A program made the translations under genes and the position numbers. A stretch of DNA of 64,000 bases, taken from NCBI GenBank assembly GCA_963966185.1, contig CAWZYM010000258.1:147001-211000 (forward strand). The letters are read 5' to 3'. Source of the DNA: Rhabditoides inermis (Eukaryota > Nematoda > Chromadorea > Rhabditida > Rhabditidae). Under the pieces are notes generated by a model. That model was not told where the DNA came from and searched no databases. It worked only from the letters and a program-made list of their open reading frames with translations. This document shows positions 11,739 to 25,321 of the stretch, one piece after another (the first letter of the stretch is position 1; every line of letters begins with the position of its first letter).

Positions 11739-13166
11739 ATGGTGCAGTTAGAGTTCTGCGATCCCGAATCGGTACGTCGTTTAAATTTTTCTCAAACTTT
11801 GCAAATTTTCTTTGAATATTCGGTTGGCGAGTTTGAGTGCAACCGCTTGTGGCGACAGAGTTTTTATCTACCGGCAAAATAGTGAAGCCTCGCCGTAGAG
11901 TCCTTGTGCTTGTCAACAACTTTTTGGTGTACTAAGTAGCGTAAAGGCAATAATGGTTGCTGTGTACGCCCTCGCCGCATACAAACAGTCGCAATTTCGA
12001 GTATGACGCTATATCTGCGGGTCTAACCAGCTTCATTTGCAGCTTCATGGATATGTCTGCATCTACTATTTCTAGTAATTTTCGAAAAGCCAACAAAGAA
12101 TCGAAAATAGAACCACTCGGTCGTTGGTGCTAACTGCTGGCCACAACACAACGGTTTCGTGGGCTAGCTTGTAATGGGTATGGGAGTGACAACACAAGCT
12201 GACAGCAGAAAAACTCTTACAAGTTCTGTGCGACAAAGAAGCGTTGAAAAGAAGCGCACTTGAACAGAGTGACTAACAAAGCTTCCTCTAATCTCTAGTA
12301 TCTCGCCTTTCGGTGGTGATAAGTCGATAAGTGATTGCTGGTTGCAGATCTACGGCGCGCCGCCGACGTCTCAGTGCGAGCAGTACACGGTGTTCGACCA
12401 CTACATGAATGCCTGCATCCCCGCTGTACTTATTCAGTTCGCCGACGAGGTGCGAGATACATATGGAAATGCGCGCCTTTGCTGTCCTCGCTTTGCTGTC
12501 CTTTGTCCATCTTTTCGCGCCGGCAACGTCTCTTTTCACTCACTCAATGTGTCGCGCAAGTCTGATCCAGTTCGAAAACCGAATACGATTCTCACTACGC
12601 ATTAGGCTCGTTCACGGTATGAGCTCGATTCACTTTTCGCAGTCTAGCAGAAGAAGCATTCAGCAGATGAAATGCAAACGAGGAAAGAGTAAAGGTGTAG
12701 AAGTAGAGAGAAAGGGTTGCGTAGAGAGGGAGGAGGGGTTTGTATTTAAATAATTGCTAATCCGCACAATCCCGCTCCACGCAATGCGTCTACGTCTACT
12801 GAGACCTATGTTTGTGTTTCATTTTGTCCGGTAATTTATTTGACGCCAGAAGCTCCCGGAAACGCAATAACGCTAAACCGTCGGCTCATTTCGAGGGGAA
12901 CTCGAAAACGCGGGGCGAGAGAAAACAAACATGGAGTGAAGACGACGCGGAACGTCGCTTGATGTTGTTGTGCCTTGTTAGTCACATTGCGAGTGCCAAT
13001 GCCCTATTTCTTCGTAGAGCCTCATTTCTCTCTCTCTCTCTCTTTGTCTATATTTCTGCACCAAAAACGGAAGCAGTTGGTTAATCAGACTAATGTAGCT
13101 AGCCCCTGCCATCGCTATGACCCACAACTAGCAAGTCACGCTGTAGTAGAGAGTGTGAATAGGAAG

Positions 13167-13201
<35 letters not shown>

Positions 13202-15271
13202 AATAGGAGGAGGGAGGGAGAGAGAGAGAGAGAGAGAGAGATAGGGGGAAGGAGAGAGAGGGGGGGGGAGAAGAAGCGATGTGATGGCGTGTTATGTCTT
13301 ATGTCATTTCCATTCCCCCGTACCACTAAGACTACCCTGGAATAAGTAACACTGACTTTCTGAATAATTGGAAAAACACACACAAAAGGACGTTTTTGCT
13401 GTGCTGTGTGTTCGTTGACAAAGTCTTTGTGAAGCGCGTATGTATGGGTGAGTGGGTGTGCTGAATTATCATCTCGTCCTCATTAAATATCACTTACAAA
13501 CTCACACAGTTGCACCATTCATTCCTCCCCTCCTTCCGCCTGCTCTCTCTCTCTCTCATCTCATTCTCTCTTTCTCTCTCTCTCTCTTCTCTCCCTATTT
13601 CTCTTTCTCTGAGACGTGAGAGTTAAATAAACGAACAAAGAGCAAAACCTAGAACAAACATAACACATAGAGAATACGCAACTTGGATGACTTGGATCTC
13701 ACAACGCAGAAATGATAGAGAAAAGGAAAAGAGAAGTCAAACATAGCTTTCTTTTTTCTCGAAAAAAAAACGCCAAAAAAACTAGATTAGATGTGTCAAA
13801 AACTAGATGTGTCAAACTAGATTTATGCGGAAGCATCTCAGACATCCTATTCGAGATTCGATATCGCATATACATATTACTACAGCACCAGCAATGTGGT
13901 TACATGTTAGTGCGGGGGTTTATTGGCTGCACTTTCCTCTTCATCGGCACTCCGTCTTTTGACGGATCTTCGAATAGAGGAAATGCGAATCACGACCGCG
14001 TCAACCTACTACAGCGATTCTAGTCGTCGTCGCAACAATTAATCGTAGTGGAAAGAACACGAGGGAAACAGTCACAAACAATGTGACTATGACTATGGCG
14101 TGTTTTTCAGGACAACGAGTGGGGCATGAAGGTGATCTACGGCGTCGTTCTCCCCGTACTCGCAGCCATCGTCCTCGTCGTCAACGGAGTCGTCATCTGC
14201 GTCCTCAACAAACAGAAATCGGTGCGAGGGTTACTGTTTCGAGTTACTATACCGGTTGTGAACTGACTACTGACTACTGTATCGTTCATTGCGATCCTAT
14301 CTCTCTTGCTACACGTGCGAATGAGTTTGTTTTTCTTACTATTGCATATTTTTCTCGCCATACTCTCCCTCTCGCTCTCTCTCTCCTTCTCTTCCTCACT
14401 CTTTTTTTCTAATGATGCGACGTCTTCGATTCGAGGGTCTGAGTGAGAGGGGGGAGGGAAGGAGGTGCCAATATAATCTCTCCTTCTTTCGATACCGACT
14501 GTAGTAGCATCATCCCTCTAATTAGTCTCTCAAATTAAAACTGGAAGTACATACACTTCCTATGAGCACTTATCCGCGCTTCACACAGAGTGGAGTGAGT
14601 GGGAAGGGGGCCTTGATGTCTGGCCGCCGTCACGTGAGCATTCTGGTCGGTTGTGACACTGGGATGTTGGGTGTTTGAGTGTGTCGAGCACAGCATAGTG
14701 CACTCGAATCACATCTGCTATGTATGCTGCCCATTCGGGGAAACGTGCGTGTGTGTGTGTCGCCGAGAGCAGCTTCCCGCTGGCAGACGAGATTCCTTTT
14801 GAATAGAGAGATTACCACACGCTTCACTCTCACTTACTCACTTACCCACCACTTCCTCGTTCCGTATAATCTTTCGAAACGTGCGAAAATGCACGATACA
14901 CCTGGAGTACACTCTATTCATGAGAAGACGTTGACGTTTCAGAAGCGTCAGACGATCGAGCCGCTGATGTGGATGGCGACGTCTGCCTTGATGATGACCG
15001 TCTCCCCGCTGCCGTTCACACTTTACTACTACACCTTCGGACACATGTATGACCCGGTTCAATCCACGACGCTCTGCTACTTGCACAAGATATGCATGGA
15101 GGTGTGTCATAAGCCAAGATACTATGCTAGAATAGAGAGAGAGAAACTCGAGGATCACTGAGAAAGAATGTATGAATACATGTCCGATACACACCGTTTT
15201 CCAGGTCCTTCCATTCTTCTTCAACACGCTTATAACGTTATTTACGTTATTGCTGGGAACGCAACGGTATG

Positions 15272-15313
<42 letters not shown>

Positions 15314-15738
15314 GTGAAAGAGAGAGGGGGGAGAGACGTTAGTGCACCTTCCCACCGGGCTCGTTTCTCGCCAATGATGTGATGACCTTTGTCGTGAGAG
15401 TACCGTATCCGCTGCGTAGGTGCCCGTGGTGCGTGTATCTGTGTGTCTGCGTCGCACCCAGTCACGAGCAGCGAGCATCGCACAAAAACATACATGCTGC
15501 AACGGGCTTGCAGCGCCTTTTAATTCACCCACTTTTCGCCTTTGTCGATCCCATTAATGACTGAAACGTTTAATAATGCGCCGAGACTCGATTGAGAGTG
15601 GGGGAAAAACTGAGAAAGGGCGTATATATAATGGATCCATTTCGGAAGGCGGCGGGAAAAGAGAATAGGTTAAATGAAAACGGATGAGGCAATGTTCGGA
15701 CTTCCGGGCTAAGAAGACGGGGACGAGAAAAATTTTGG

Positions 15739-15793
<55 letters not shown>

Positions 15794-18700
15794 CAGATTC
15801 CTCGTCGTCCACTACCCGCTCGAGTCGTTCCGATGGTGCGATCAGAAGTTCATCCGTCGCTACTCCCGTCTGATTCTCTTTATATCCACAGCCCTCACAA
15901 GCACCCACTTCCTCGCCGATGTTCGGGTCATCTACCACTTCTGCATACAGGTAGGAGAGATTCCGAATTTGCTATCACAATTATTTTGTTCTCACTACAA
16001 CTACACTGTAATGTGTAGTTTATGTTGATTTTGAGAGTTGTAGCATTGAGTAATGAAGATCACAATGTTCAAGCAACAAAAAATGATGAATGATTTTTGA
16101 CGTTTTTGTGTCCTCTAGAGGATCGCATTGCGAGTGGAAATGTCGTGTTCATTATCTCAAATAGAAATAGAACGCTCAAGAACAGCGCTTTACGTCATTT
16201 CAATCATCTCGAGTTTACGATTGTCGTCTAAAGGACGAGCGCCAACCGCGTGAGAAGATGTGTAGAAGTCATGTTATAAATGAAATGAACAAATAAATAG
16301 TGCAACAGCGATGGTTATGTAGATTTGCTGGCATAATAGCGACTATCGTGAGTGAGCGGGAGAATGGACGATTCATTTGCATATTCACTCCCGTGTTTTC
16401 GAGCGATACCACTAAGCGCTCATGAATGCATATTCCACTGTCTGAGTGAGCCATCTCGTCACTTCTATACTATGCAAATATCTGACGCGAAATGGAAACC
16501 CGCCGGCGTGAAATACTTATCCAGACAAGTCCACTTTCAAAGTTGGCTTCCGTTTCTCACTCTCACTCTCACACTCAGAGAAGAAATAGAAGTGAGAAAG
16601 CAACGCCACAATTCTCATGCCTGAGTGAGAAGGGAGCACACGGAAAATAGTACGGATAGTATGCACATATATGTGAGCCAAGAAGGGGTTGAATGACGTC
16701 ATGCAGAGTCCGCGGTCGTTCTGGGTGGCGCGCTGCTTCATCGGCAACAGCCAGGTGGCCATGTCGGTCGGCGTCAACCGGTTCGCCTGGACATTCGACG
16801 TCTTCCGCATAGGTGAGCACGCTCCGGACGTCGTCTGTGACGATGTGATCTTCCAGGCCTCGCCCTCATTCCATCCTTCATCCTCTTCGCGCTCACCATC
16901 CTCCTCATTCGAACCATACGCACCTCCAACACCATCAAGATATCGTGCGTGTTTTTTTCTAACTTGAGTTTAAGTGTTCCAACTTTCACTGATAGATTCG
17001 TTTTAAACGACCTAGAAATAACCAGAGCCTTTTATAGCTTATAGGCTGTTTGTTAGTCTTTGAGTAACTGAAATGTCAAGGCAAATTGGGAAAGACGTTC
17101 AGCGAGCAGAGCGTTTACAAAAGACCAATTAAGCCTTATAGGACCAATTAAGCACCCGTCTCATATACGTGGGTAGATGGGCACAAACACCAAGGACACT
17201 GGAACCTATGTATATCCAAAAATATACTATGCGAAAGTACGAAACATTCGAATACCGCTCATCATCAGACAGTTATACATCATCATCAGACAGTTACGAT
17301 AAAAGAACACAACTAACATCAGTATGTATGTGTACTTCAGTGAGCACAGAAATCGTCGGGGTTCGACCGGAAAGAGCACGGGACACACGACAGTCATGCT
17401 CACCGTCATCATCATACTCTTCCTGCTAGCGAGAGCCCCATCTACCACACTCATACTCCTAGTCAAGGTACGTCGTCGGATACGGTAGATATTGTAGGTG
17501 TATGTGAGCTCACACGTTTTTCGTAGTACTGCTGACTGCTCATACAAGACGATTGTTACACGATTTTTTGTGGTTGTCTACGTGTCATCCACACACAACA
17601 GTACATGATTTGTTTGATGTTTAGTGACTCATTCATCAAACTAGTTATCAGACAGTTACCAGAAACTCTTTCTTAGGAAACGTGAGCGCAAAGGAACCAC
17701 TTCACTAAGTAACGTAAACTCATTTGGCTTGTCCTTTGAAACATAGTCTTTGGTGGTCGCTAGAGTCTCGCACAGCACGTAAACCGCTTAATTAGTGTCC
17801 TGCAAAAGACAACTTCTCTCTCGCTCTGTTTCCAAAACCTGATTACCCGTGAAGTTTGAAAAGAGGGTTCTGTAGGAACTCTTTCAGTTATTCGACCGAA
17901 GACAATAGAGGAAGATAAATGATCAAGTTGGGTGCGTTTTTTTCCACCTAATGAGACCCAAAAGGGCATCCACGACTTTTATAATCATTCAAACAACCTC
18001 CCTCCATTCTCACATACTTTGATTCTTTCACTCTATCCCAGAACTATCTTATGAGAATTGAGAAGATAACAGGCACAGGTACGGTTTTGTTGACTTCACC
18101 TGGATTGGCACGTTCAAACACCGTTACTCAAAACGAGAAGACTTTCAACTTCAAGAGTGTGTTGTGCTCTTTGCGCCATTCACTAATCTCCGCTTTCGAA
18201 CTACTTCCACTCTGGGAAAAAGGGGGGGGGGGACATGATGATTATCACTGAAAGATGTAGAGATTCTCCTAAACCTGTCGCATCGCAATCGATTAAAATG
18301 ACGGAGTTGAAGGAATTAGAGAAGCACTTGAATTTTTTTTCAGGGAGATTTTTTAGTCGATTCACTGAGAAATCAGAAATCAGCGGGTACAATCCTTTCA
18401 GATCTCCGAGCTGTTTCCTATGACAGCGGCGGCTCTGGAGTTCTCCCACTCGCACTACCTACTCGCAGCCGCCAACATCTCCTTCATGGCCATCCACCCC
18501 ATGACATTCGGCATGTACATGTTCATGAGCCGGTGGGTCACCAGACTGTTTTTTTTATCCACGGGTCGCACAAATACGCGATGACGCATATGACGCATAC
18601 TATAGGCGGTTTGCCTCTGAGGGTGGTATGCACGCGCAACACGCACTTTTCTCGATCGCAAGACATTTGCATTTTAATATGCGACTGTGTGAATGTCGCT

Positions 18701-20176
18701 AGGGAGGGAAAATGTGAGAGGGAGGGAGTAAGAGAGAGCGAGAAAAAGATGAGAGACAGAGAGATAGCGATAGAATCATATAAAGAAAGATTTACATATC
18801 CGGTGAAGTAATCACACACAAATTTACAAATTAGTGTTCTGAACAGCTAAGTTGAAAGTTGATATGAAAAATAAATTATTATTATTTTCTAATAGATCCT
18901 AATTTATTTATTTGTTGTCATCATGTGTGTTGCATGTGGTTTTTTTTTCGAAGAAAAAATTTAACAAAACTATGTAAAATTACTGTCAACTGCAAACTTC
19001 TGAAATTCGAACAAAAAAGTTTCTGGTTTTCAACCACTTTTTAATCGAAAATGCAAGTACTCAGCTGTAAAGCAGTTTACACAAGTGCTCTACTCATGAG
19101 TTGTAGTGGGAAGTGAAGTGAGATGCAAGGACTAACAAAATTACTATGTTACTAACAAAGTTTGACTTATCGAGAATTGACTGTGACGTAAACTTCAGCA
19201 AAATCAAAAAGTATTTTTGCAGACACACGATTCGAGATAATAAAAAAAAACGTTTGCCGTCATATTTATATTAACATCTCAAACAATTGACTCTCATTAG
19301 CTGCATGGATACTGTACAAAACATTTTCGTACCATTTCCATAACATTTTCGTCATAGTTTGAACGACTGACATCGGTCGATCTTGTTTTGGGAAACATCA
19401 AACGGGTGACAATTTGCGATTTTCTGTCTGTTATCAACTAACCCTCAGTCTCTTAGAACGTACACTATTTTAAAAAAATCTGAGTTAAAAAAGTGCATTG
19501 TTCTGTTGTGGGGGAAATATAATCTGCAAAAACTGGACTGTTTTTATTGGATTGTTTTATGTTTTGAAGATTGCAAATTACAGAAACTGAAAAGTAAAGT
19601 GAACTGGAACTATAGTTCAACTATAGTTCGATGCACGCAATAATTTGCGCGCGGTGGGGTAGATCAGAGGAAGACGGAGAGTCAGCTCTCGGCAATAGCG
19701 CGCAAAACAAGAGAGGCAGACGGTTGTGGCGCCGTATTCGAAATGCAAACGATGTAGATCGAAAATTATCGCTCTGGCGCAGAGTATATAATGTGTTGCA
19801 GGCGTTTCCGCGTGTCTCTCAGACGTTTACTGGGATGGCGGTTCTTCGCCACAGACGAGGAACTCATGCACGCACTGTCCAGGACCACCAGCAGACAGAT
19901 ATGCAGCCAGAGACGACGTGAGTCCCCCCCTCTCTCTCTCTCCCTCTCCCTCTCTCTCTCTCTCTCTTCCTCTCTCTCCCCCTCTCTCTCTCTCTTTTTC
20001 TCTCTCTCCTCCCTGATGGTCCCTTTGTAGCGGACAGCGTGCGGGCGGCATTTGCGGGAGTGAAATTTGTTCGCGACAAGACGACCAAGGAAAAGGAAGA
20101 GAACGAGGCTCACGTGGCGCTTCTCAAACAAGGAAGAAATCACAGGACCTGGTTCACGCGCGTTTTCCACCACTGA
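11739..20176 (+). CDS. Rhodopsin-family GPCR, nematode neuropeptide-receptor-like
   Basis: Twelve exons close in phase to 444 aa: 11739-11771, 12348-12449, 14111-14221, 14943-15101, 15205-15266, 15797-15950, 16707-16812, 16857-16944, 17341-17467, 18402-18532, 19802-19917 and 20031-20176. The start is the ATG at 11739, just after a tttcag acceptor at 11726; an additional upstream exon cannot be excluded. Seven membrane spans lie near residues 52-78, 90-113, 130-156, 178-197, 243-263, 290-312 and 334-356. At the end of TM3 the usual DRY is replaced by TQR followed by FLVVHYPLE. TM6 is preceded by a basic loop and reads HTTVMLTVIIILFLLARAPS, which resembles nematode FMRFamide/DMSR/SPRR-type peptide receptors. 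TM7 lacks canonical NPxxY, with HPMTF instead. The 86-residue tail is very basic (RRFRVSLRR, SQRRR). Ligand unknown; subfamily is an inference. Confidence 0.85.
13158..13271. repeat. (GA)n/(G)n-rich tract in GPCR intron 2
   Basis: Interrupted GA dinucleotide tract ending in a G run at about 13260-13269. The rest of this 1.66-kb intron (12450-14110) shows no gene. Confidence 0.85.
15748..15790. repeat. (GA)n microsatellite in GPCR intron 5
   Basis: GA run ending six bases before the acceptor of the exon at 15797. A second GA tract at about 15275-15313 follows the donor of the same intron. Confidence 0.9.
18533..19801. other. Long GPCR intron 10, no embedded gene seen
   Basis: AT-rich intron of 1269 nt. 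It contains one perfect octamer ATTTGCAT at 18665 and the short palindrome-like pair actatagttcaactatagtt near 19609-19628. No ORF or repeat family was recognised. Confidence 0.5.
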
Positions 20177-20482
20177 TCATCTCTCTTTCTGTATCTATGT
20201 ATTTCAGTATCTCTTTCTCTCTCTCTCCTTCTCTCTCTACTTCTGAGAATTTTTTCCATCATAGTCTATAGTGTATAATCATTGTCTGCTGTTTACTGTT
20301 CCCTGTTAGCAACTGTCACATGTTCTCATGTTGTTTGTCATTGTATCAAAGTAACGTCGGCGTATCATATCGACATTCAAGCTCCTATTCAAATCGGTTT
20401 TGCCACTATTTATCTTTTTGCGTATAGTTTGTTGGATTGATTATCGTCTCGGGTTTTTATTGTGATTATAATCATGTTATCT

Positions 20483-20488
20483 AATAAA
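20483..20488 (+). terminator. Poly(A) signal AATAAA of the GPCR gene
   Basis: AATAAA lies 307 nt after the TGA. The convergent minus-strand gene stops at 20815, so the two 3' UTRs lie close together or overlap. Confidence 0.6.
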
Positions 20489-20814
20489 TACATCAACGAA
20501 TTTTCGAAGTATATTATGATGTGTGTAGCAAGCAAGAGTGTATTTCTATTTAGTTAAAAGGTTTATCTCTTCTATATGAACACATATCATCACATTCTTT
20601 GCGTATACACGTCAACGCGTAGAAAACGAGCATAATAATCATAAAAGGAAAGCATATACTACATACATTCTCCAAACACGGAAAATGGTGGGAAGTGGGG
20701 GCGATCGAATGCACATTCGATAATCCGATCAATCTCGCGTCAAGACTTATAGTTGAGCAGCTATACGTGGGTGGTCTAGGGGCGACGTGAGGTCCTTCTG
20801 GTCTTTCTGGTCGT

Positions 20815-23800
20815 TCAGATGGCCATGGAGGATCGCCAGCGCTGTCGCTCGCGCTCCCTCTCCCGATAGTACTCGGTCGAGTCATACACCCGCTGTCTCT
20901 GGATACACTCCTGCTCTCGAGCCTGAATATCAACTATTGACTTTTGACGCAGATCACTGTTGTTATTACTGTAATAAATGTAACTCAACAAATTGTCATT
21001 ATTTTATTGCATTTTTGTGTATCTAGCTTTACCGCAACATACGTTTCATCAAAACAATAAACAAACTTGTATCAGTCTGCAATTCAGGAAAAATATGAAT
21101 AATCTACTGAATGTAAAATCAAAAGTGCGCACGCACCTGCTGTACCCGGTTGATTCTCCTTTCACTGGGGCTGAATAGGCGCTCTCGGATCTCGCGCGTC
21201 TCCCGAGGCGACACCAGGTGGGGGGTGGAGTGGTGGTGCGACGGAGCCGACTGGAAACAGCGCATGGAATGCGTCAGCGATCGTCTATCGATCTCTTCGT
21301 CCATATCAATGTGTGAATGGCTAGGCGAATCATTTTGACATGCTAGAAACGGCCCGCGCACCTTCTCTCTGTCAGCGAGTCTCGCCTCCAGCTCGAACAG
21401 GGCCGTCTTGTCGCGCACGTTGTGAGACGACTCGCCGCGACGACGGATCTCGTCCAGATGCAGACTGGAAGAGAGGGGTGAGAGAGAGAGAGAGAGGGAG
21501 AGAGGGAGAGAGAAGAGAGAGAGGGAAGGAGCCGCACCGTCTCCTCTCTGCGGTGTCGTCCATCTCCCGTCTCCTCTCCGCTTCCGCTTCTCTTGACTGT
21601 CGCGCAGCAGCCGCCTCCACCTGGACATATCATTACATTCGTTGAGCTATTATTAACTTCTATAGTAAATTCTATTGAAATGTATCGTTCTGCATTACAC
21701 CTGTCAAATTTTATCTGATGTTGATTTGTTAATGTACGGGAAGTTTGCAAAATAAACGGTCAGACATTTTGAGTGCATGTGTTTTTTAACAAAAATGATT
21801 TCCGATCTTGACAGGAAGCACATGTTCTGTATCTTCAACGATGTGTGGTTGCAAAAAGGTTTGCATGCCACAGTTGCACACTGTTTTTTTTACAATAATG
21901 CTAATCATATTCTTATTCGCGCCTCACTTCTTCAATCGGCGGCGGATCCATGCCGAAGTAGCACTTGGGAAGAGGGGACGTGGCGTTCTCTGGAAACAAT
22001 GATCAGTTCCGTTGTAAGTAGTTGAATGTGTGACTATGAGTGAATAGAATGTTGCGTGACTCGAATGTTCGAATACCATGTCAGTTGGTGATGTGTGTGT
22101 GTGTGTGTGTGTCTGTGTGTCTGTGTGTCTGTGTGTCTGTGTGCTCACCGCTCTGTATTCTGCTCTCCTCGTCCTGTACCCACGAGAAGTCGATCTCGGA
22201 GTGGTCGCCCCTCCGAGAGGTGGCAGCGGACGAGCGACCCGAAGAAGAGCCAGTCGCCAGTCTGCACATACTCAAATCAATCTCTATCAGCACTTTTTCG
22301 TACAGTATGCTGGTATGATTTGCAAATGTCCGAATACAACACATTCGAGTTCTCACCTGGGCAGTGGAAGTGCGTAGGTGCAGCTGCCGCGTCCGCTGCT
22401 CTCATCCGAGCGGGAGGAGGAGACGCACTCCTTGCGAAGCACTGCCACCGAGATGGGGGAGGGGGAGGAGGGCTGAATGCGGATCGTGGTAGAGAGACAC
22501 GTGAAAAGATTGATGCTGACCCACCGGCACGAATACGCTGCTCGCCTTTCGCTGCCTCTCCAGCTTGTCTCTGCTCTCCCTGGGTGACGTCACCACTCGA
22601 TTCACGCGCATCTGCGGACGCTCTGCAAACCATCCATAAACATGGTTTATTCAGGGGTCGAGTTCACATGATCCAGCAGTCGATTGCGTACCACTACAAA
22701 AACAAAACAAAAAACGACTGGGACGTTGTCTGACCTTCTCTGGTCGGGCTGGGCTGTCCGCTGTCTCCTCGTCCGCTGTCCGTCCACTCTGCTGTGTGTC
22801 GGGAGGAGGCGGATGTGAGGGGCGACGAGCTCTCCAGCGAGCCGCGCGCCGGCACCGACGACTTCCTGCAACACACGCTGCGTAAGCGTTCCATATGACA
22901 AGAGGTTCTGCAGCTATGTTATTGTTTATCGAAATGCCGTTACGCCATACCGTTCACGCGTCAAGTCACGCGTACAAGGCCGTTCACGCGTACAATTTAC
23001 ATATGCACATGATGATGTCTCACCTCCTCTCGTCGTGTCGCGTGCCAGTCTGTGTGATATGGTGGACCCGCTGTCGGCTCTCGTATATCTCGCGCTCTCT
23101 GCGCTCGCGCGGAGACGTCAGACGACCGCGAAGCGCACTGAAACGCATTGGTCTGATTTCGAAAGTGTATATTCAGAATAGTGTTTCTGGACGCACCGGT
23201 CGTGTGTGCTGGGATGGCAGCTCTCCCTCCTCTCCTGTGTGCGCGACGTCCACGAGTCACGAGGCGTCTCCAACTCCACCACATTCCTAAATAGGACTTT
23301 TGTATCTGTTATCATACATATCATCGTTCATAACTACGGTTACTACATTGTGCTCTTTTCGTCATGTTCGCTCGGATTCGCCCCATCCCTTCTTTCCTTC
23401 GTTCACACATGACTAGTGACTAGTGACACATACACAGTGAGTAATAGTTATGTAATGTATGCATCCTTCTCTCTCACTCACTCAATCCCCTCATCTCCAC
23501 TCACGCGCACGTGTTTTGCCTTACAAGGCCACTGGAAATCCGGGCCGGTTTCGACCATTAGATCGCATAATCGGATGCAGGAAGCAAAAAGTGCAATGAA
23601 ACCTTTGGATCTCGCGCGTGATACAATCCACACAATAGCCTTCCACTCTCGAGCCCGCAATTTTCTTCGGGTCATCCTCCACAACACACCTGAATGCGTC
23701 GCCGCCGTCATAGAATTATTGCAGCTAGGTCAACCCTTTTACTATTCCATTCACTCTTTCACTCGCCTCTAAACGAGTCAGTCGTGCGCGTGTTTGTGCG

Positions 23801-24777
23801 CCGCCGGTATCGCGTGGATCGAAATGCAATGATAGCTGATAGCTGCCATCACTCCAAGTTTATCCTATTCCCCGAAATCAATCAGATCGGCGATAAAACC
23901 TAGTTCCCTATAGTGTTTTCGCTGCGTTGATGGATGGAACGCGTCAGCGTTTCGGCGTCATTGAACATTCATAAGAGGATATATCGAAGACGCCTTGACC
24001 CTCCCTCCCTCCCTTCTACCTACATATAGAGGTCAATCCGTGGGAACCCCAGCCGGCTGATTCGATCTACTCGCGTGATCTACCCCACAGGCACACTCCC
24101 GATAGCAATCCGATAGCGCTGGAATGTCGAGATATGCAAATGACAGGATCTCACAATATCTCGACCCACTCTTCTCCTCCCCATCATTTTCCCACAACAA
24201 TGCACGCACTAAAGAGGCGGCTGAGTATGCAAATATTGGCGGAGGAGGTAGCCACCCGAGAGAAAGGGAGAGAGAGAGGGGGAGAGAGAGAGAGGGAGAG
24301 AGGGAGAGATGGCGGGTGGCTGTTTGAGTACTGGCATTGGAGCTCAGAAGGAGCACCTGTCACCCAATCTAGGCGCGCCGATTGATTGGCTGGTATGCAT
24401 ACAAGCACTCAATCACATCTCAAGACAGCTGCATTCCGCATATATAGCCCCGAAGTGGAATCCACCATAGAGTGACTCAACCGATCAGAGATTTGTGACC
24501 ACCGGCGGGCGGCGGCTGTAAACCACCGTCGCCGGTCGGCCCAGAAACTGATGATCAGACCGAATAAGGACACATAGTAATTGGATGAATGGACTCAGTC
24601 GGCAGCAGGCGGAAGAGAGACACGATCGAGTCAAGGTCGGCCGACAAAAGGGGGAGGCTACTCGAGGGAAGAGAGAGATCATCATGATACACGCGATACA
24701 CGCGGCTGGGGAACCGGGTGAATTACAAAACCACACTGCGCGCGCGTAGAACCAATATCAAAACAGTACTAGTACGA

Positions 24778-24830
<53 letters not shown>

Positions 24831-25321
24831 GTACCTCCTGAGGTCTTCGTAGCTCATAGCTCTGGCGAAGGGGTGTTGCTGGGGCATGGGTGGATGCGGG
24901 CGGAATCCGAGTTGCATGGGCATCGGTGGAACTCGGCCGTGCATCTACAACACAGGTAAGACCACCAGAGAATGCTCTCACCTTCTTGGCGAGCTTCCGC
25001 TGCCGCTTCTCCATCTTCTTCATCATCTTCGGATCGGGTGGCAGCATGACCATCTCGGGATAGCCCGCTTGGTGCAGACTCATCCGCGAGCCGCGCTTCC
25101 AGTCAGGGTAGTCCTCGCCGGATAAGTTCACCATAGATCTACATGTGACACCAGTGAAAACTCATAAACCGAGAGCAAATACAAAAAAATATCGCATTCA
25201 CACAACCACTAATCGCGAAAGCCACTCACCGTCCTATGGGATGTCCGGAAAGGTGAGGATGAGGCGGCGGCGGGCCATAATAGTGCGGATGCCAGTGAGG
25301 AGTGCTCGACTTGTTGCCCAT
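20815..25321 (-). CDS. Unrecognised N-myristoylated, Arg/Ser-rich coiled-coil protein
   Basis: Fourteen exons close in phase to 496 aa: 25321-25230, 25138-24982, 24944-24835, 23286-23197, 23137-23024, 22865-22735, 22622-22525, 22472-22357, 22261-22149, 21989-21928, 21620-21538, 21464-21362, 21250-21137 and 20922-20815. The protein starts MGNKSS, a consensus N-myristoylation signal, followed by a His/Pro-rich segment (HYYGPPPPHPH) and a basic KMMKKMEKRQRKLAKK patch that could bind acidic membranes. The middle is Ser/Arg-rich and low complexity, with repeated SPRE motifs (TSPRERRERE, TSPRESRDK, SPRETREIRER). About residues 362-423 form a likely coiled coil (EAEAERRREMDD, DKTALFELEARLADREK). The C terminus is YYRERERERQRWRSSMAI. 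An acceptor (gttaacag) lies four bases before the ATG. It suggests a membrane-anchored cytoskeletal or junctional scaffold; I do not recognise the family. Confidence 0.85.
21482..21531. repeat. (GA)n tract in an intron of the coiled-coil gene
   Basis: GA-rich tract that reads as CT on the transcribed strand, within the short intron between 21464 and 21538. Confidence 0.85.
22093..22142. repeat. (TG)n/(TGTGTGTC)n microsatellite in an intron
   Basis: A GT run of about 20 nt is followed by repeated gtgtctgt units, just downstream (in gene sense) of the exon ending at 22149. Confidence 0.9.
23287..24834. other. Longest intron (1548 nt) of the coiled-coil gene
   Basis: No extra exon was needed, since the flanking exons join in phase. 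It holds two perfect ATGCAAAT octamers (24134 and 24227), a GA-rich tract at about 24259-24310, and a GA microsatellite at 24780-24824 just after the donor in gene sense. Confidence 0.6.
24780..24824. repeat. (GA)n microsatellite
   Basis: Perfect GA run ending about 10 nt from the donor of the coiled-coil gene's third exon. It reads as CT in the transcript. Confidence 0.95.
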
